DNA from: Acidimicrobiaceae bacterium | Lineage (GTDB): Bacteria; Actinomycetota; Acidimicrobiia; Acidimicrobiales; RAAP-2 | Assembly (NCBI GenBank): GCA_027306585.1 | Contig: DAHUZJ010000077.1 | Span: forward strand, 37,426 to 101,425 | DNA length: 64,000 nucleotides | Direction of reading: 5' to 3' | In this document: positions 1 to 9,609 of the stretch, piece by piece | How the letters are laid out: each line of letters starts with the position of its first letter | Position numbering within the stretch: position 1 is the first letter of the stretch | Translations under genes and position numbers: made by a program | Notes under the pieces: model-generated | What the model saw: the letters and a program-made list of their open reading frames with translations, nothing else | What the model was told of the DNA's origin: nothing | Database searches by the model: none

Positions 1-667
1 AGCGGCCTTGGTGCATCACCGACACCTTGTCGCAGAGGCCCATGACGAACTCCATGTCGTGCTCGACGATGACGAACGTGGTCCCCTCTTCCTCGTTGAG
101 CGCCTTGATCCGGCCGCCGAGGTGCAGCAGCAGGCTGGGATTGACGCCGCCCGCCGGCTCGTCGAGGAGCATGGCCTTGGGCCGGGCGATCATGATGCAG
201 GCGAATTCGAGCAGCTTCTGCTGGCCGTACGAGAGGTTGCCCGCCTTCTCCGCCGCCAGGCGGGTCAGGCCGACGAAGTCGAGCACTTCCTTGGAGCGCA
301 CCTTCTCGCTCGGCGACGACCAGCGGCTGAACTCGGACATCCACCCGCCGTCGCGCTGGGAGGCGACGTGAAGGTTCTCGACGACCGTGAGCCGGGGGAA
401 GATACGGGTGAGCTGGAACGTGCGCCCGACGCCGAGGCTGAACACCTGGTCGGGCGACGCGGCCGTGACGTCGGTCCCGGCGACGTGCACGGAGCCGCTG
501 TCGGCCCGCTCGTACCCGGTCATCACGTTGAAGAGGGTGGTCTTCCCGGAACCGTTGGGGCCGATGAGCCCGTTGATCTTGCCTTCTTCGAAGGTCATCG
601 AGCACCCTGCGAGAGCCTGGATGCCCCCGTAGGCCTTCGTGACCTCGTCGACCTCGAGCAGGTTCAT
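1..667 (-). CDS. livG: Branched-chain amino acid type ABC transporter ATP-binding protein, LivG-like (3' end runs off the left edge)
   Basis: Minus-strand reading MNLLEVDEVTKAYGGIQALAGCSMTFEEGKINGLIGPNGSGKTTLFNVMTGY...LSYGQQKLLEFACIMIARPKAMLLDEPAGGVNP: Walker A, signature and Walker B motifs. Confidence 0.93.
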   Translation of the reverse strand, partial: MNLLEVDEVTKAYGGIQALAGCSMTFEEGKINGLIGPNGSGKTTLFNVMTGYERADSGSVHVAGTDVTAASPDQVFSLGVGRTFQLTRIFPRLTVVENLHVASQRDGGWMSEFSRWSSPSEKVRSKEVLDFVGLTRLAAEKAGNLSYGQQKLLEFACIMIARPKAMLLDEPAGGVNPSLLLHLGGRIKALNEEEGTTFVIVEHDMEFVMGLCDKVSVMHQGR

Positions 668-1806
668 CGTGCACCCCCGTCATCGATCCCGACCGGCCCT
701 GCTGGCACGGTCACGGGCATGGCGCCGCCGACCGTCGGGGTCGCCTCCTCGCGGCGCCGCTGGCGGCTCGCCATCCAGGATCGGTAGCGGTCCGAGATGC
801 TCGGCACCACGCCGGCCGGCAAGGTCAGCAGGATGACGATGAAGAGAATGCCGTAGATGATCAAGTACAGTGTCGATGCTCCGAACTGGATGTAGAAGTA
901 CTGCTGGATCGGCGCCAGGACCAGTGCGCCGAGCACCGGCCCGGGGAGCGTGCCCAGGCCGCCGACGAACACCATGACGGCGATGGCGAGGTCGTAGGTG
1001 GGGTCGAAGGCGAACTGCGGGTACACGGCACCGACGAACGTCGCGTAGAGCCCTCCGGCGATGCCGACGAAGAACGCCGATGCGACGTAGGCGATGAGCT
1101 TCGCACGGGTCACTCGGATGCCGAGGCCCTTGGCCCGGTCCTCGTCGTCGCGGATGGCGAGCAACCCGAGGCCGTACTTCGAGCGCCTGATGCCCCACGA
1201 GACGAGCAGGGCCAGGATCGCCGCCCCGAGGCCGATGTAATAGAAGGGCAGGTTGAAGACTGTTCCTGTCCAGGGGGGCGAGACCACGTTCGTCCCGGCC
1301 GACCCGCCGGTGAACCCGGCGAAGTTGAACGCCAACAGCTGGAAGATGAACATCGCCGCGATCGTGAGCACGATGAAGGTGTGCTTGCGGACACGCAGCA
1401 GGATGAGCCCGACAGGCACGGCGACGGCGGCGGCGACGATCCCCCCGAGCGGAATGATCGCCAGCTCGCTCGCGCCCGGCGTGACGTGCCAGTGCTCGAT
1501 GAGGAGCGCCACCGCGTACTGGCCGAAGCCGTAGTACACGGCGTGCCCGATCGAGACGTAGCCCGAGTAGCCCGAGAAGATGTTCCATCCGATGGCGGCG
1601 ACCAGGAACATCATGGTGAACACCCCGATCGAGGTGACCGCCGGATTGGAGAAGACGATCGGGAACGCCGCGAGGAGCGCGAACAGGGCGACCCACGCCG
1701 TGGCCCGGGACCGTTTCGAGGGCTCGAACGGGTCGCGGAACGCCCGCTCCGCTTCGACCGGCCGCAGGAGCTCGGCCGGCGCGGTGCCTGCATGAAGAGT
1801 GGTCAC
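664..1806 (-). CDS. livM: Branched-chain amino acid ABC transporter permease LivM-like
   Basis: Multi-TM permease; GTG start at 1806 overlaps the livH stop (GTGA); contains GYSGYVSIGHAVYYGFGQYAVALL and CDS-internal EDE-like RDDEDRAKGLGI motif typical of LivM. Confidence 0.92.
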   Translation of the reverse strand: MTTLHAGTAPAELLRPVEAERAFRDPFEPSKRSRATAWVALFALLAAFPIVFSNPAVTSIGVFTMMFLVAAIGWNIFSGYSGYVSIGHAVYYGFGQYAVALLIEHWHVTPGASELAIIPLGGIVAAAVAVPVGLILLRVRKHTFIVLTIAAMFIFQLLAFNFAGFTGGSAGTNVVSPPWTGTVFNLPFYYIGLGAAILALLVSWGIRRSKYGLGLLAIRDDEDRAKGLGIRVTRAKLIAYVASAFFVGIAGGLYATFVGAVYPQFAFDPTYDLAIAVMVFVGGLGTLPGPVLGALVLAPIQQYFYIQFGASTLYLIIYGILFIVILLTLPAGVVPSISDRYRSWMASRQRRREEATPTVGGAMPVTVPAGPVGIDDGGAR

Positions 1807-2675
1807 TGGGCCCTCGCGATCTGCTTGCCGAAGATGCCTTGCTGCCTGAACAGCAGGACGGCCACGAGCACCAGGTAGAACATCGTCTGCCCCCACACCG
1901 GGGACCAGGTGACGGCCACCACGTCCTCGATGACCACCATGATGATCGCCGCCGCCATGGCGCCGCCGACGCTTCCGAACCCGCCGAGGATGACGATCAC
2001 GAGGAGGCGGGAGATGAGGTCGTACGAGCTCGCCGGGTTGAACGAGGCCGTCATCCCGTAGAGCATCCCGCCGGCGGCAGCCAGGCCGACGCCGATGCCG
2101 AGCGTCGCCGCCGACACCCGGTGGACGTCGATGCCGACCAGTTGCGCTGCTGCCGGGTTCTGCGTCGTCGCCCGCAGTGCACGCCCGAATTTGGTCTTGT
2201 ACAGGATCACGTAGATGCAGCCCATCAGGACCGCGCTGAGTATGAAGGCGTACAAGTAGACCAACGGGATGTTGATCGAGCCGAACCGCAGCGAGGTGTC
2301 CACGTACGACGCGTGGATCTGCACGAGTGTCCCGCCGTAGGCGATGTCGAGAACACCTTCGATCACCTGCGCCACGGCGAACATGACGAGGAGGGACATG
2401 ATCACCCGGTCACGCTTGAGCCGGGCGATGAGCAAGTAGTAGACGCCGTAGCCGAGCAGGAACATCGCCGGGATCGTTATCAGGATGGTCACGAACGGGT
2501 CGATGTGCGTCGCCCGGACGAGCGAATAGCTCAAGAATGCGCCCAGGATCACGAGGATGCCCTGTGCGAAGTTGATGATCTCCATCACCCCGAAGACGAG
2601 CGTCAGTCCCGCTCCCATCAGGGCGTACAGTCCGCCAATGAGGATCCCGTCGATGATCCCCTGGAGGATGAGCAT
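1803..2675 (-). CDS. livH: Branched-chain amino acid ABC transporter permease LivH-like
   Basis: MLILQGIIDGILIGGLYALMGAGLTLVFGVMEIINFAQG is typical LivH; start placed at the internal Met (2675) rather than the upstream ORF Met. Confidence 0.92.
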   Translation of the reverse strand: MLILQGIIDGILIGGLYALMGAGLTLVFGVMEIINFAQGILVILGAFLSYSLVRATHIDPFVTILITIPAMFLLGYGVYYLLIARLKRDRVIMSLLVMFAVAQVIEGVLDIAYGGTLVQIHASYVDTSLRFGSINIPLVYLYAFILSAVLMGCIYVILYKTKFGRALRATTQNPAAAQLVGIDVHRVSAATLGIGVGLAAAGGMLYGMTASFNPASSYDLISRLLVIVILGGFGSVGGAMAAAIIMVVIEDVVAVTWSPVWGQTMFYLVLVAVLLFRQQGIFGKQIARAQ

Positions 2676-2789
2676 GCGATGCCTCCACGCTGTGTTGTGT
2701 GGAGCCGGCAGCCCCCGCAAGGGCTGCCGGCTCCACGTGCTGCCGGCGATCTGGCGTGATCGCCGTCGTGTGCTGTCGTTCCCTGGTCG

Positions 2790-4085
2790 CTAGCCGGCCG
2801 TGCCCGTCCCCCACTTCGGCTTCGGGTTCATGATCTTCACGACGCCTGGCTTTGTGGCCGGAAGGACGGCGACCTGCGACCCGTGCTGCCACTGGAACAC
2901 GTAGGGCTGGGCGCAGGGGTTCATCCCCAGCTTTGTGAAGCACACGTTGCCCTGCACGCTCTTGAACTTGGCGTTCTTGGAGTGCATGTAGGAGATGAGC
3001 TTCTTGTTTGTCGTCGTCTTGATGTGGTTGACCGCCTCGGCCAGGACCTGGCCGGCCGAGAACGCCTCGGCGACGTTGGCACTGATTGTTGTCTTCTTGA
3101 TGTGGAACTGCTTTGTCATGATCGACACCAGTGTCTTCGCCGCGTAGCCCGGGGCGCCGGGGTACCAGGTGGCCGGCCACATGACCCCTGTGGTGTTTGT
3201 CTGGCCAACGGCCTGGACGAAGGACGAACCCTGGTCCGGACCCGATGCCTCGATGATCGCTGTGACTGTGTAGTGCGCCTGGGCGAAGGCCTGGATCAGC
3301 GCGTAGCCGTCCGGCGGCTGCGTGCCGAGGACGATGATCTTGGCCCCGGAGTTCTCGATGGTGGCGGCGATCGGCGAGAAGTCGGTCGTCTCCAGCGGGT
3401 AGATGTCAATTGTCGTGACCGTGAAGCCCTTGCTCTTCAAGATCTTCCGGACCTGTGTCACCATCGGGTCGCTGAACGGTGTTGTGATCGCTGCGAAGGC
3501 CACCTTCTGTGGCTTGTACGCCGTGGGGATCCACTTGGCGAACGACACCATCTGGGCCAGCGCCGCCGCGCTCACGTCGAACACGTTGGTCAGACCCTGC
3601 GCGAACACGGACGGGCCGCCGCCGATGCCCTCGACCATCGCCTTGTGGTAGCGGTTGGCGATGACCGACGACGGCTTCGTGAGCAGCGTCGAGTACGGGC
3701 CGACCACGAATGTCACGTGGTTGATGGTGATCAGCTTCTGGTAGTTGGTGACCACCTGCGTCGGGCTCGAGCCATCGGACAGGAATGTCATGTGGACTTT
3801 CTTGCCGAGGATGCCGCCGTGGGCGTTCTGCCAGTCGGCCCATGCCTGGTAGCCCTGTTTGGTGGTGACGCCTGTGGCCGAGAAGTCACCCGACAGCGAG
3901 ACGGATGCCCCGACCTTGACCTCGCCGCTGAGCCCCTTGGCCGACTTGGTCGACGCGCCAGCCAACGACGCGCCACCACCGGCCGCGAGCAACGACACGG
4001 TGAGCAGTGATGCGCCTGCCACGCTGGCCCATCGCCGCTTCACCGGGGGTGCGATTGCTCGTTCCACCCGCTGCCGTACCTTCAT
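2790..4085 (-). CDS. ABC transporter substrate-binding protein (Leu/Ile/Val-binding, LivJ/Peripla_BP_6-like)
   Basis: Signal-peptide-like N-terminus, VKVGASVSLSGDFSATGVTTKQGYQAWADWQNAHGGILGKKV; adjacent to livHMG. Confidence 0.92.
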   Translation of the reverse strand: MKVRQRVERAIAPPVKRRWASVAGASLLTVSLLAAGGGASLAGASTKSAKGLSGEVKVGASVSLSGDFSATGVTTKQGYQAWADWQNAHGGILGKKVHMTFLSDGSSPTQVVTNYQKLITINHVTFVVGPYSTLLTKPSSVIANRYHKAMVEGIGGGPSVFAQGLTNVFDVSAAALAQMVSFAKWIPTAYKPQKVAFAAITTPFSDPMVTQVRKILKSKGFTVTTIDIYPLETTDFSPIAATIENSGAKIIVLGTQPPDGYALIQAFAQAHYTVTAIIEASGPDQGSSFVQAVGQTNTTGVMWPATWYPGAPGYAAKTLVSIMTKQFHIKKTTISANVAEAFSAGQVLAEAVNHIKTTTNKKLISYMHSKNAKFKSVQGNVCFTKLGMNPCAQPYVFQWQHGSQVAVLPATKPGVVKIMNPKPKWGTGTAG

Positions 4086-4100
4086 GTGCCCCCTCCCTCT

Positions 4101-4118
4101 GTCCGGCGGTCGCCGGAC
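4101..4118. repeat. Perfect inverted repeat GTCCGGCG-GT-CGCCGGAC just upstream of the substrate-binding protein start
   Basis: Direct reading of the sequence; 8-bp arms, 2-nt spacer, 16 nt from the start codon. Confidence 0.8.
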
Positions 4119-4176
4119 AACACGAGATTCCAATGAGCCCTAGCAGATGTCCCCGAGTGCAACGCCCCAGCGGGGG

Positions 4177-4575
4177 TCACGACGCAGGCGCCCAGGTGCA
4201 CTTGTCGCCGTCGACGGTCCAGATCGTCTCCGTCGGCGGTGGCGCCCAGAACTCGACGAACGAGAAGTTGTCGTCGCTGTCGTTCTCGAACCAGTGCACC
4301 TCACCGGGACCGACGAGCGCGCTCGTTCCCGCCGCCAGCCGTACCGACGCCGAATCGGTGTGGAGGATCCCGGTGCCGGACAGCACCCAGAAGACGTGGT
4401 TGCTGTCCGAGTGGTAGTGCGCGGCCGCCGTGTCGCCGGGGTGGTAGACGATCCGGTCCGCCCGCAGCTGGCGGGCGTTCACCGGCACCCCCTCGGTGAG
4501 GAGGTCGAGCCGATCACGCGTGTCTCTGGTCGATGCGTAATGCGGGAGTTCGACCGCATTGAACACCTTGGACAT
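4177..4575 (-). CDS. Cupin domain protein
   Basis: 132 aa with cupin motifs (YHPGDTAAAHYHSDSNHVFWVLSGTG; GPGEVHWFEN). Confidence 0.85.
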   Translation of the reverse strand: MSKVFNAVELPHYASTRDTRDRLDLLTEGVPVNARQLRADRIVYHPGDTAAAHYHSDSNHVFWVLSGTGILHTDSASVRLAAGTSALVGPGEVHWFENDSDDNFSFVEFWAPPPTETIWTVDGDKCTWAPAS

Positions 4576-4613
4576 CTTCGCGCCCCCCCCGGGGTCCGCG
4601 TCAGGGGATTCCC

Positions 4614-4627
4614 TGCACTCGATTGCA
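4614..4627. promoter_or_regulatory. Putative LacI-family operator TGCACTCGATTGCA (site 1)
   Basis: CG-centred palindrome 4 nt downstream of the -10 of a TTGACA(4655-4660)-17-TATCGT(4632-4637) promoter reading leftward to the cupin gene. Confidence 0.6.
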
Positions 4628-4631
4628 GCGT

Positions 4632-4660
4632 ACGATACAAGTGTTGCCGTCCGATGTCAA
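4632..4660 (-). promoter_or_regulatory. Putative sigma70-type promoter TTGACA-17-TATCGT
   Basis: Consensus -35 and good -10 with 17-nt spacing; spacer nearly identical to the promoter at 14006-14034. Confidence 0.65.
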
Positions 4661-4759
4661 CAGGTCCCGCCGCATCCCGGCGGCGCGGCCGTGGAAGGTG
4701 TCGGTGACCAGGGCGAGGAGGGGCCGGTGACCAGGCAGAGCGTGCAGAGAGGGGGCACC

Positions 4760-6472
4760 GTGACGGTGGAGATGACGGTCGATCGCGACCTCGAGGTGGC
4801 GATGGACGACGGCGCCGTGCTGCGGGCTGACGTGTTCCGCCCGGTGTCGGGCGGCCCGTGGCCGGTGATCATGTCGCTCGGCCCCTACGGCAAGTCCCTG
4901 CCGTTCTCCGAGGGCGTGTTCACCGAACGGTACCGGCGGCTGGTGGACGAGCGGCCCGAGGTCCTCGAGGGCTCGAGCGGCGCCCACCTCAACTGGGAGA
5001 CGGTGGACCCAGAGCAGTGGATCCCCGCCGGCTACGCCGTCGTCCGTGTCGACTCGCGCGGCGCAGGGCGCTCACCGGGCCGAATGGACCTTCTCTCCCG
5101 TCGGGAGGTCGCCGACTACGCGTGCGCCATCGAGTGGGCGGGGACGCGCCCGTGGTGCAACGGGCGCGTCGGGCTCGCCGGCGTGTCGTACTACGCCATG
5201 AACCAGTGGCTGGTGGCGGCCCAGCGCCCGGCGCACCTGGCGGCGATCGTGCCGTGGGAGGGGGCCGCCGACCACTACCGGGACATGACCCACCACGGCG
5301 GGATCTTCTCCAACGGGTTCTTCACGGGTTGGCACCCCCGGCAGGTGCTGTCGGTGCAGCACGGGCGAGGTCGCAACGGCCCGACCAGTCCCTGGGTGGC
5401 GGACGGGCTGGGTGCCGGCCCCGAGACCCTCACCGAGGACGAGCTCGCCGCCAGCCGGTCCGATTACCTGGGCGAGCTGCGCAACCGGCACTTCGACGAC
5501 GAGTGGTACGCCGAGCGCAGCGCCGACCTGCCGGCGATCGAAGTGCCGCTGTTGTCGGCGGCCAACTGGGGTGGCCTGGGGCTGCACAGCCGGGGGAACT
5601 TCGAGGGGTACGTCCGCGCCGGGTCCGCCAGCAAGTGGCTCGACGTCCACACCGGGCGGCACGAGGAGGAGTTCTACTGCGCCGGCGGGCGGGCCCTGCA
5701 GCGCGCCTTCTTCGACCGCTTCCTGCTCGGCAAGGACAACGGTTGGGAGGACCGGGCGCCCGTCACGTACGCCCTCCGCCACGTCGACGGGCGGCTGACC
5801 CCGGCGGCGGCGGCGGCGTGGCCGGTCGAGGGCACTCGCTGGACCCGTTGGTACGTCGACGCCGCCGGGACGCTGCACGACGAGCGACGGGGCCCCCCAG
5901 CGGCGTCGGCTTCCGTGCGGTTCCCCGCCGGTGGCGAGGGTGCGACCCTCCTGTCCGAACCCCTGGCCGCGCCGCTCCGGCTGGTCGGCCCCGCCGCTGC
6001 GCAGCTCTACATCGCCACGTCGGGCAGCGACGGGGACGTCTTCTGCACCCTGCGGGCGTTCGCACCCGACGGCGCGGAGGTCGACTTCCGGGGAGCGAAC
6101 GACCCGCACGCGCCGCTGTCGCAGGGCTGGCTCCGCCTGTCGCACCGCGCCGTGGACCCCGAGCGCTCCACGCCGTGGCGGCCGTGGCACCCGCACCGGG
6201 CCGCCGAGCCGGTACGGCCAGGGACCGCCTACCAGGCGGACATCGAGCTCTGGCCGACCTGCGTCGAGCTGCCCGCCGGGTACCGGCTGGCCCTCACGGT
6301 GGGGGGATCGGACTTCGCCCGGCCGGGCGCCGAGGGGCCTTTCCGCGGGTCCGGCCCGTTCGCGCACGACGACCCGGAGGACCGTCGTGCCACCGCCGAC
6401 GTCACTCTGGAGCTGTTCAGCGGCGGCCGCGCGCCGTCGTCCCTCCTCTTGCCGGTGGTCGAGGCCACCTGA
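4760..6472 (+). CDS. CocE/NonD family hydrolase (X-Pro dipeptidyl-peptidase-like)
   Basis: VTVEMTVDRDLEVAMDDGAVLRADVFRPVSGGPWPVIMSLGPYGK...GRVGLAGVSYYAMNQW nucleophile motif (GVSY) and C-terminal beta-sandwich; start chosen at GTG 4760. Confidence 0.88.
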   Translation: MTVEMTVDRDLEVAMDDGAVLRADVFRPVSGGPWPVIMSLGPYGKSLPFSEGVFTERYRRLVDERPEVLEGSSGAHLNWETVDPEQWIPAGYAVVRVDSRGAGRSPGRMDLLSRREVADYACAIEWAGTRPWCNGRVGLAGVSYYAMNQWLVAAQRPAHLAAIVPWEGAADHYRDMTHHGGIFSNGFFTGWHPRQVLSVQHGRGRNGPTSPWVADGLGAGPETLTEDELAASRSDYLGELRNRHFDDEWYAERSADLPAIEVPLLSAANWGGLGLHSRGNFEGYVRAGSASKWLDVHTGRHEEEFYCAGGRALQRAFFDRFLLGKDNGWEDRAPVTYALRHVDGRLTPAAAAAWPVEGTRWTRWYVDAAGTLHDERRGPPAASASVRFPAGGEGATLLSEPLAAPLRLVGPAAAQLYIATSGSDGDVFCTLRAFAPDGAEVDFRGANDPHAPLSQGWLRLSHRAVDPERSTPWRPWHPHRAAEPVRPGTAYQADIELWPTCVELPAGYRLALTVGGSDFARPGAEGPFRGSGPFAHDDPEDRRATADVTLELFSGGRAPSSLLLPVVEAT

Positions 6473-6560
6473 GCGATCGCCCGGCCGCACGCGGCGTGGC
6501 GAACGTCGGCGGCGGCGGTCCCGGCCGGTCGGGCCGTCCGGGCCGACCGGCGGCGGCGGC

Positions 6561-7632
6561 TCAGGCCGGTGCCGACGCGCCGAGGTGGTCGCCCAACCAG
6601 TCCGCGGCCTGTGGCCGCCACTTGTAGCTGATGTTCATGCAGACGTGGTTGCCCTCGTCGAACAACCAGAATTCGGAGTTGGGCGCCTGCCGGGCGACCT
6701 CGGCCGCCTGCTCCCAGGGGACCAGGCCGTCCCGCTTGCCGAACACGACCAGGAGCGGCTGGCGCACCTTGTCGGCGACGCCGGCAAGGGTGATCTTCCT
6801 GGCGTTGGCGAACGTCTCCTCCTCGGTGGTGGCACCGGAGTGGTGCATGAAGGCGGCGCGGGAGTTCGGCGGCCGCTTCGGCACGATGACGCCGTAGTCG
6901 TAGGGCCCGCCCGAGATCACGACCGCCTTCAGGCGCGGCTCGAACGCAGCGGCCCGCGCCCCGTAGTACCCGCCGAGACTGACGCCCATCGCCCCGACGC
7001 GTTCTCCGTCGAGGTCGTCACGGGCGCAAAGGACGTCCAGGACGGCCGCCACGGCGACGTCGTAGTCCGGCCGGATGTGGGTGGTGTAGCCCGTCTCCCC
7101 CTGGCCCGGGCCGTCCATCGAGAACGTGGCCATGCCGCGCGCCAGGAAGACCTCCTCGGGCACGAAGAACTCCTCCTTCGTCGAGTCCAGCCCGGGGATG
7201 AGGAGGACGAGCGGCGGCCGCTCGACCGCGCGCGGGAACCGCAGGTTGCCGTAGATGACGTCTCCCTCGAAGGGGATCTCCACGCGCTCGGCGCTCGGGT
7301 CGAGCAACGGCAACCCGGCGCGAGACGCCTCGACGGCCTTGTCGGCTGCCCGGCGGTGCCGGTCCATGTCGATCATCCAGACGAATTTGGCGAAGTGATA
7401 GCTGAGCGAGGCACGGATCCACTCCTCGCCCGCCGTCCGGCGGTGCCCCTCCTTCTCCGCACGGCGAGCCAGGTCTGCATGTTCATCGCCATTGCCAACC
7501 CAGGCGTCGAGCCAGTCCTCCCAGTGCTCGAGTGAGCCGGTGACCGTCGAGAAGTCGCTCGGGTCGACGCCCTGGGCGGTGAAGCGCGGCCCCCAGTTCG
7601 CGATGGCGGTACGGATGGACTCGTCGGGCATG
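6561..7632 (-). CDS. Alpha/beta hydrolase of the FrsA / 2,6-dihydropseudooxynicotine hydrolase-like type
   Basis: MPDESIRTAIANWGPRFTAQGVDPSDF...PLVLLIPGLDSTKEEFF...MGVSLGGYYGARAAAFEPRL...NHVCMN; helical N-terminal cap typical of this group. Confidence 0.8.
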
Positions 7633-7825
7633 TCGATCCCCCTCCGGTGTCGTGGCACGTGTTCGACACGTCGGGTCGGGGATTGTAGACGGCCGGGTTG
7701 CCCCATGCCGGGTGCCCGGGCTCGGTGCCCGGCGACGCTCGGCGGTGTGGCCAGCCCCGCCGGCCGTCCTTCGACCGCCTGCTCGTGTCTTGACAGCTTC
7801 GGCTGGAACGAGGCACTGTGGCGAA

Positions 7826-9607
7826 ATGGCGCAATCGATTGCGGTTGGCGACCCGCGCGCGAACGGCGACGACGACCCGCACCCGCGGCCCTCGCATGGT
7901 GGTGCGCTCCTCGCCGACGTCCTCGCCGAGCACGGGGTGACCCACGTGTTCGGCGTCCCGGGCGGCCAGACGCTCGCCCTCTACGACGGCATGCTGACCC
8001 ACTGGCCGGCCATGCGCCACGTGCTCGTACGCGACGAGCGCACCGGCGCCTACGCCGCCGACGCCTACGCTCGCCTGACCGGCCGGCCGGGCGTGTGCGA
8101 CGCGACGGTCGGTCCCGGCACGGCCAAGCTCCCCTCGGGACTGGCGGAAGCGTTCGGCGCCTCGGTGCCGGTGGTGGCACTGGTGAGCGACCTCCCCTCG
8201 GCCGTCGCCGCCCACCGCTACCGCGGCGCCGCCTCCCAGGCGCTCGACCAGGTGGCACTCCTCGCTCCGGTGACCAAGTGGGTCGGCACCGTCCCCGACG
8301 CGGCCACGCTTCCCGCGCTGGTCCGCCACGCGTTCCGGGAGGCGACGACCGGGCGGCCCGGTCCGGTCGCCGTGATCGTTCCCCAGGACGTGCTCGACGG
8401 GCCGGCCCCGGCATGGCACGACGGCGGCGGCGGCAGGTTCGGCGTGTTCCCGGCCGTGCGGAGCGCACCCGATCCGACGGACGTCGAAGCCGCGGTCGCC
8501 GTGCTGCGCACTGCCGAGCGACCCTTCGTGCTCGCGGGTGGCGGGGCCCTCCACGCCGGCGCCGACCACGAGGTGCGCCGGTTGGCCGAATGGCTGACCG
8601 CCGCGGTAGCCACGACGTTGTCGGGAAAAGGGGTCATCGCCGAGGACCACCCGATGGCGGTCGGGGTGAGCGGTGTCATGGGCACTTCGGCAGCGAGCCG
8701 GGCGTTCGACGAGGCCGACGTGGTGGTCCTCGTCGGGGCGAAGGCCTCGGGCGGTTCGACCTACAACTGGAGCCGGCCCCGGCCCGACCAGCGGGTCGTC
8801 CAGCTCGACGTGGACCCCGTCGAGCTCGGCCGGGCGTTCCCCGTGTCGGCCGCCCTGTGCGGTGACGCCCGGCTGTCCCTCGCCGCAGTCCTGGCTGCCG
8901 GCGATGGCGTCGAAGGTCCGGACCGGGCGCCGTGGGCAGCACGGGTGGCGTCCTTTGCCGACGGGTGGCGGGCCGAGCGCGACATCGAGCGCGCGTCCGA
9001 CGCCGTGCCGGTCGTCCCGCAGCGGGTCATGGCCGAGCTGGAAGGCGCCCTCGGCCCGGACGACGTCGTGATCTTGGACGCCAGCCTCTCGAGCGGCTGG
9101 GGCTGCGTGTACCTCGAACAGCGCCACGCGGGTCGTCGGGTCCTGAGCCCCCGCGGCTCGGCCGGCCTCGGGTTCGCCCTCCCTGCCTCCATCGGGGCCG
9201 CCGTCGCCACAACCGGGCATCGCACCGTCGTCGTCGCCGGCGACGGTGCGATGGGGTACGCCCTGGGGGAGCTCCCCACCATCTCGGAGCTCGGGCTGCC
9301 CGTGACCATCGTGGTCCTGAACAACCGCTCGCTCGGCTGGATCCGCTGGTACCGCCGGATCACGTTCGGCAGCGGGTGGGAGCAGGACGACTTCAGCGAC
9401 GTCGCCTTCGCCGACGTGGCGCGCGCGGTCGGGTGGCACGCCGAGCGGGTGACCGAGCCCCAGGATCTCGCCGGCGTGCTGCGGTCCGCGCTCGCCGCTA
9501 CCGGCCCGTCGCTGGTCGACGTGGTCACCGACACCTGGGAGACGCCGCTCGCCGGTCACCGGCGAGCCGTCCACGAGCGGTCGGCACCAGCCGGCTACGG
9601 AGGTTAG
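7826..9607 (+). CDS. Thiamine-pyrophosphate-dependent enzyme (acetolactate synthase-like)
   Basis: LADVLAEHGVTHVFGVPGGQTLALYDGM...GDGAMGYALGELPTISELGLPVTIVVLNN (GDG-NN TPP motif); start at ATG 7826. Confidence 0.9.
   Translation: MAQSIAVGDPRANGDDDPHPRPSHGGALLADVLAEHGVTHVFGVPGGQTLALYDGMLTHWPAMRHVLVRDERTGAYAADAYARLTGRPGVCDATVGPGTAKLPSGLAEAFGASVPVVALVSDLPSAVAAHRYRGAASQALDQVALLAPVTKWVGTVPDAATLPALVRHAFREATTGRPGPVAVIVPQDVLDGPAPAWHDGGGGRFGVFPAVRSAPDPTDVEAAVAVLRTAERPFVLAGGGALHAGADHEVRRLAEWLTAAVATTLSGKGVIAEDHPMAVGVSGVMGTSAASRAFDEADVVVLVGAKASGGSTYNWSRPRPDQRVVQLDVDPVELGRAFPVSAALCGDARLSLAAVLAAGDGVEGPDRAPWAARVASFADGWRAERDIERASDAVPVVPQRVMAELEGALGPDDVVILDASLSSGWGCVYLEQRHAGRRVLSPRGSAGLGFALPASIGAAVATTGHRTVVVAGDGAMGYALGELPTISELGLPVTIVVLNNRSLGWIRWYRRITFGSGWEQDDFSDVAFADVARAVGWHAERVTEPQDLAGVLRSALAATGPSLVDVVTDTWETPLAGHRRAVHERSAPAGYGG
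7830..7843. promoter_or_regulatory. Putative LacI-family operator CGCAATCGATTGCG (site 2)
   Basis: Perfect 14-bp palindrome beginning 4 nt after the A of the TPP-enzyme ATG; TTGACA at 7790-7795 upstream. Confidence 0.6.
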
Positions 9608-9609
9608 CG

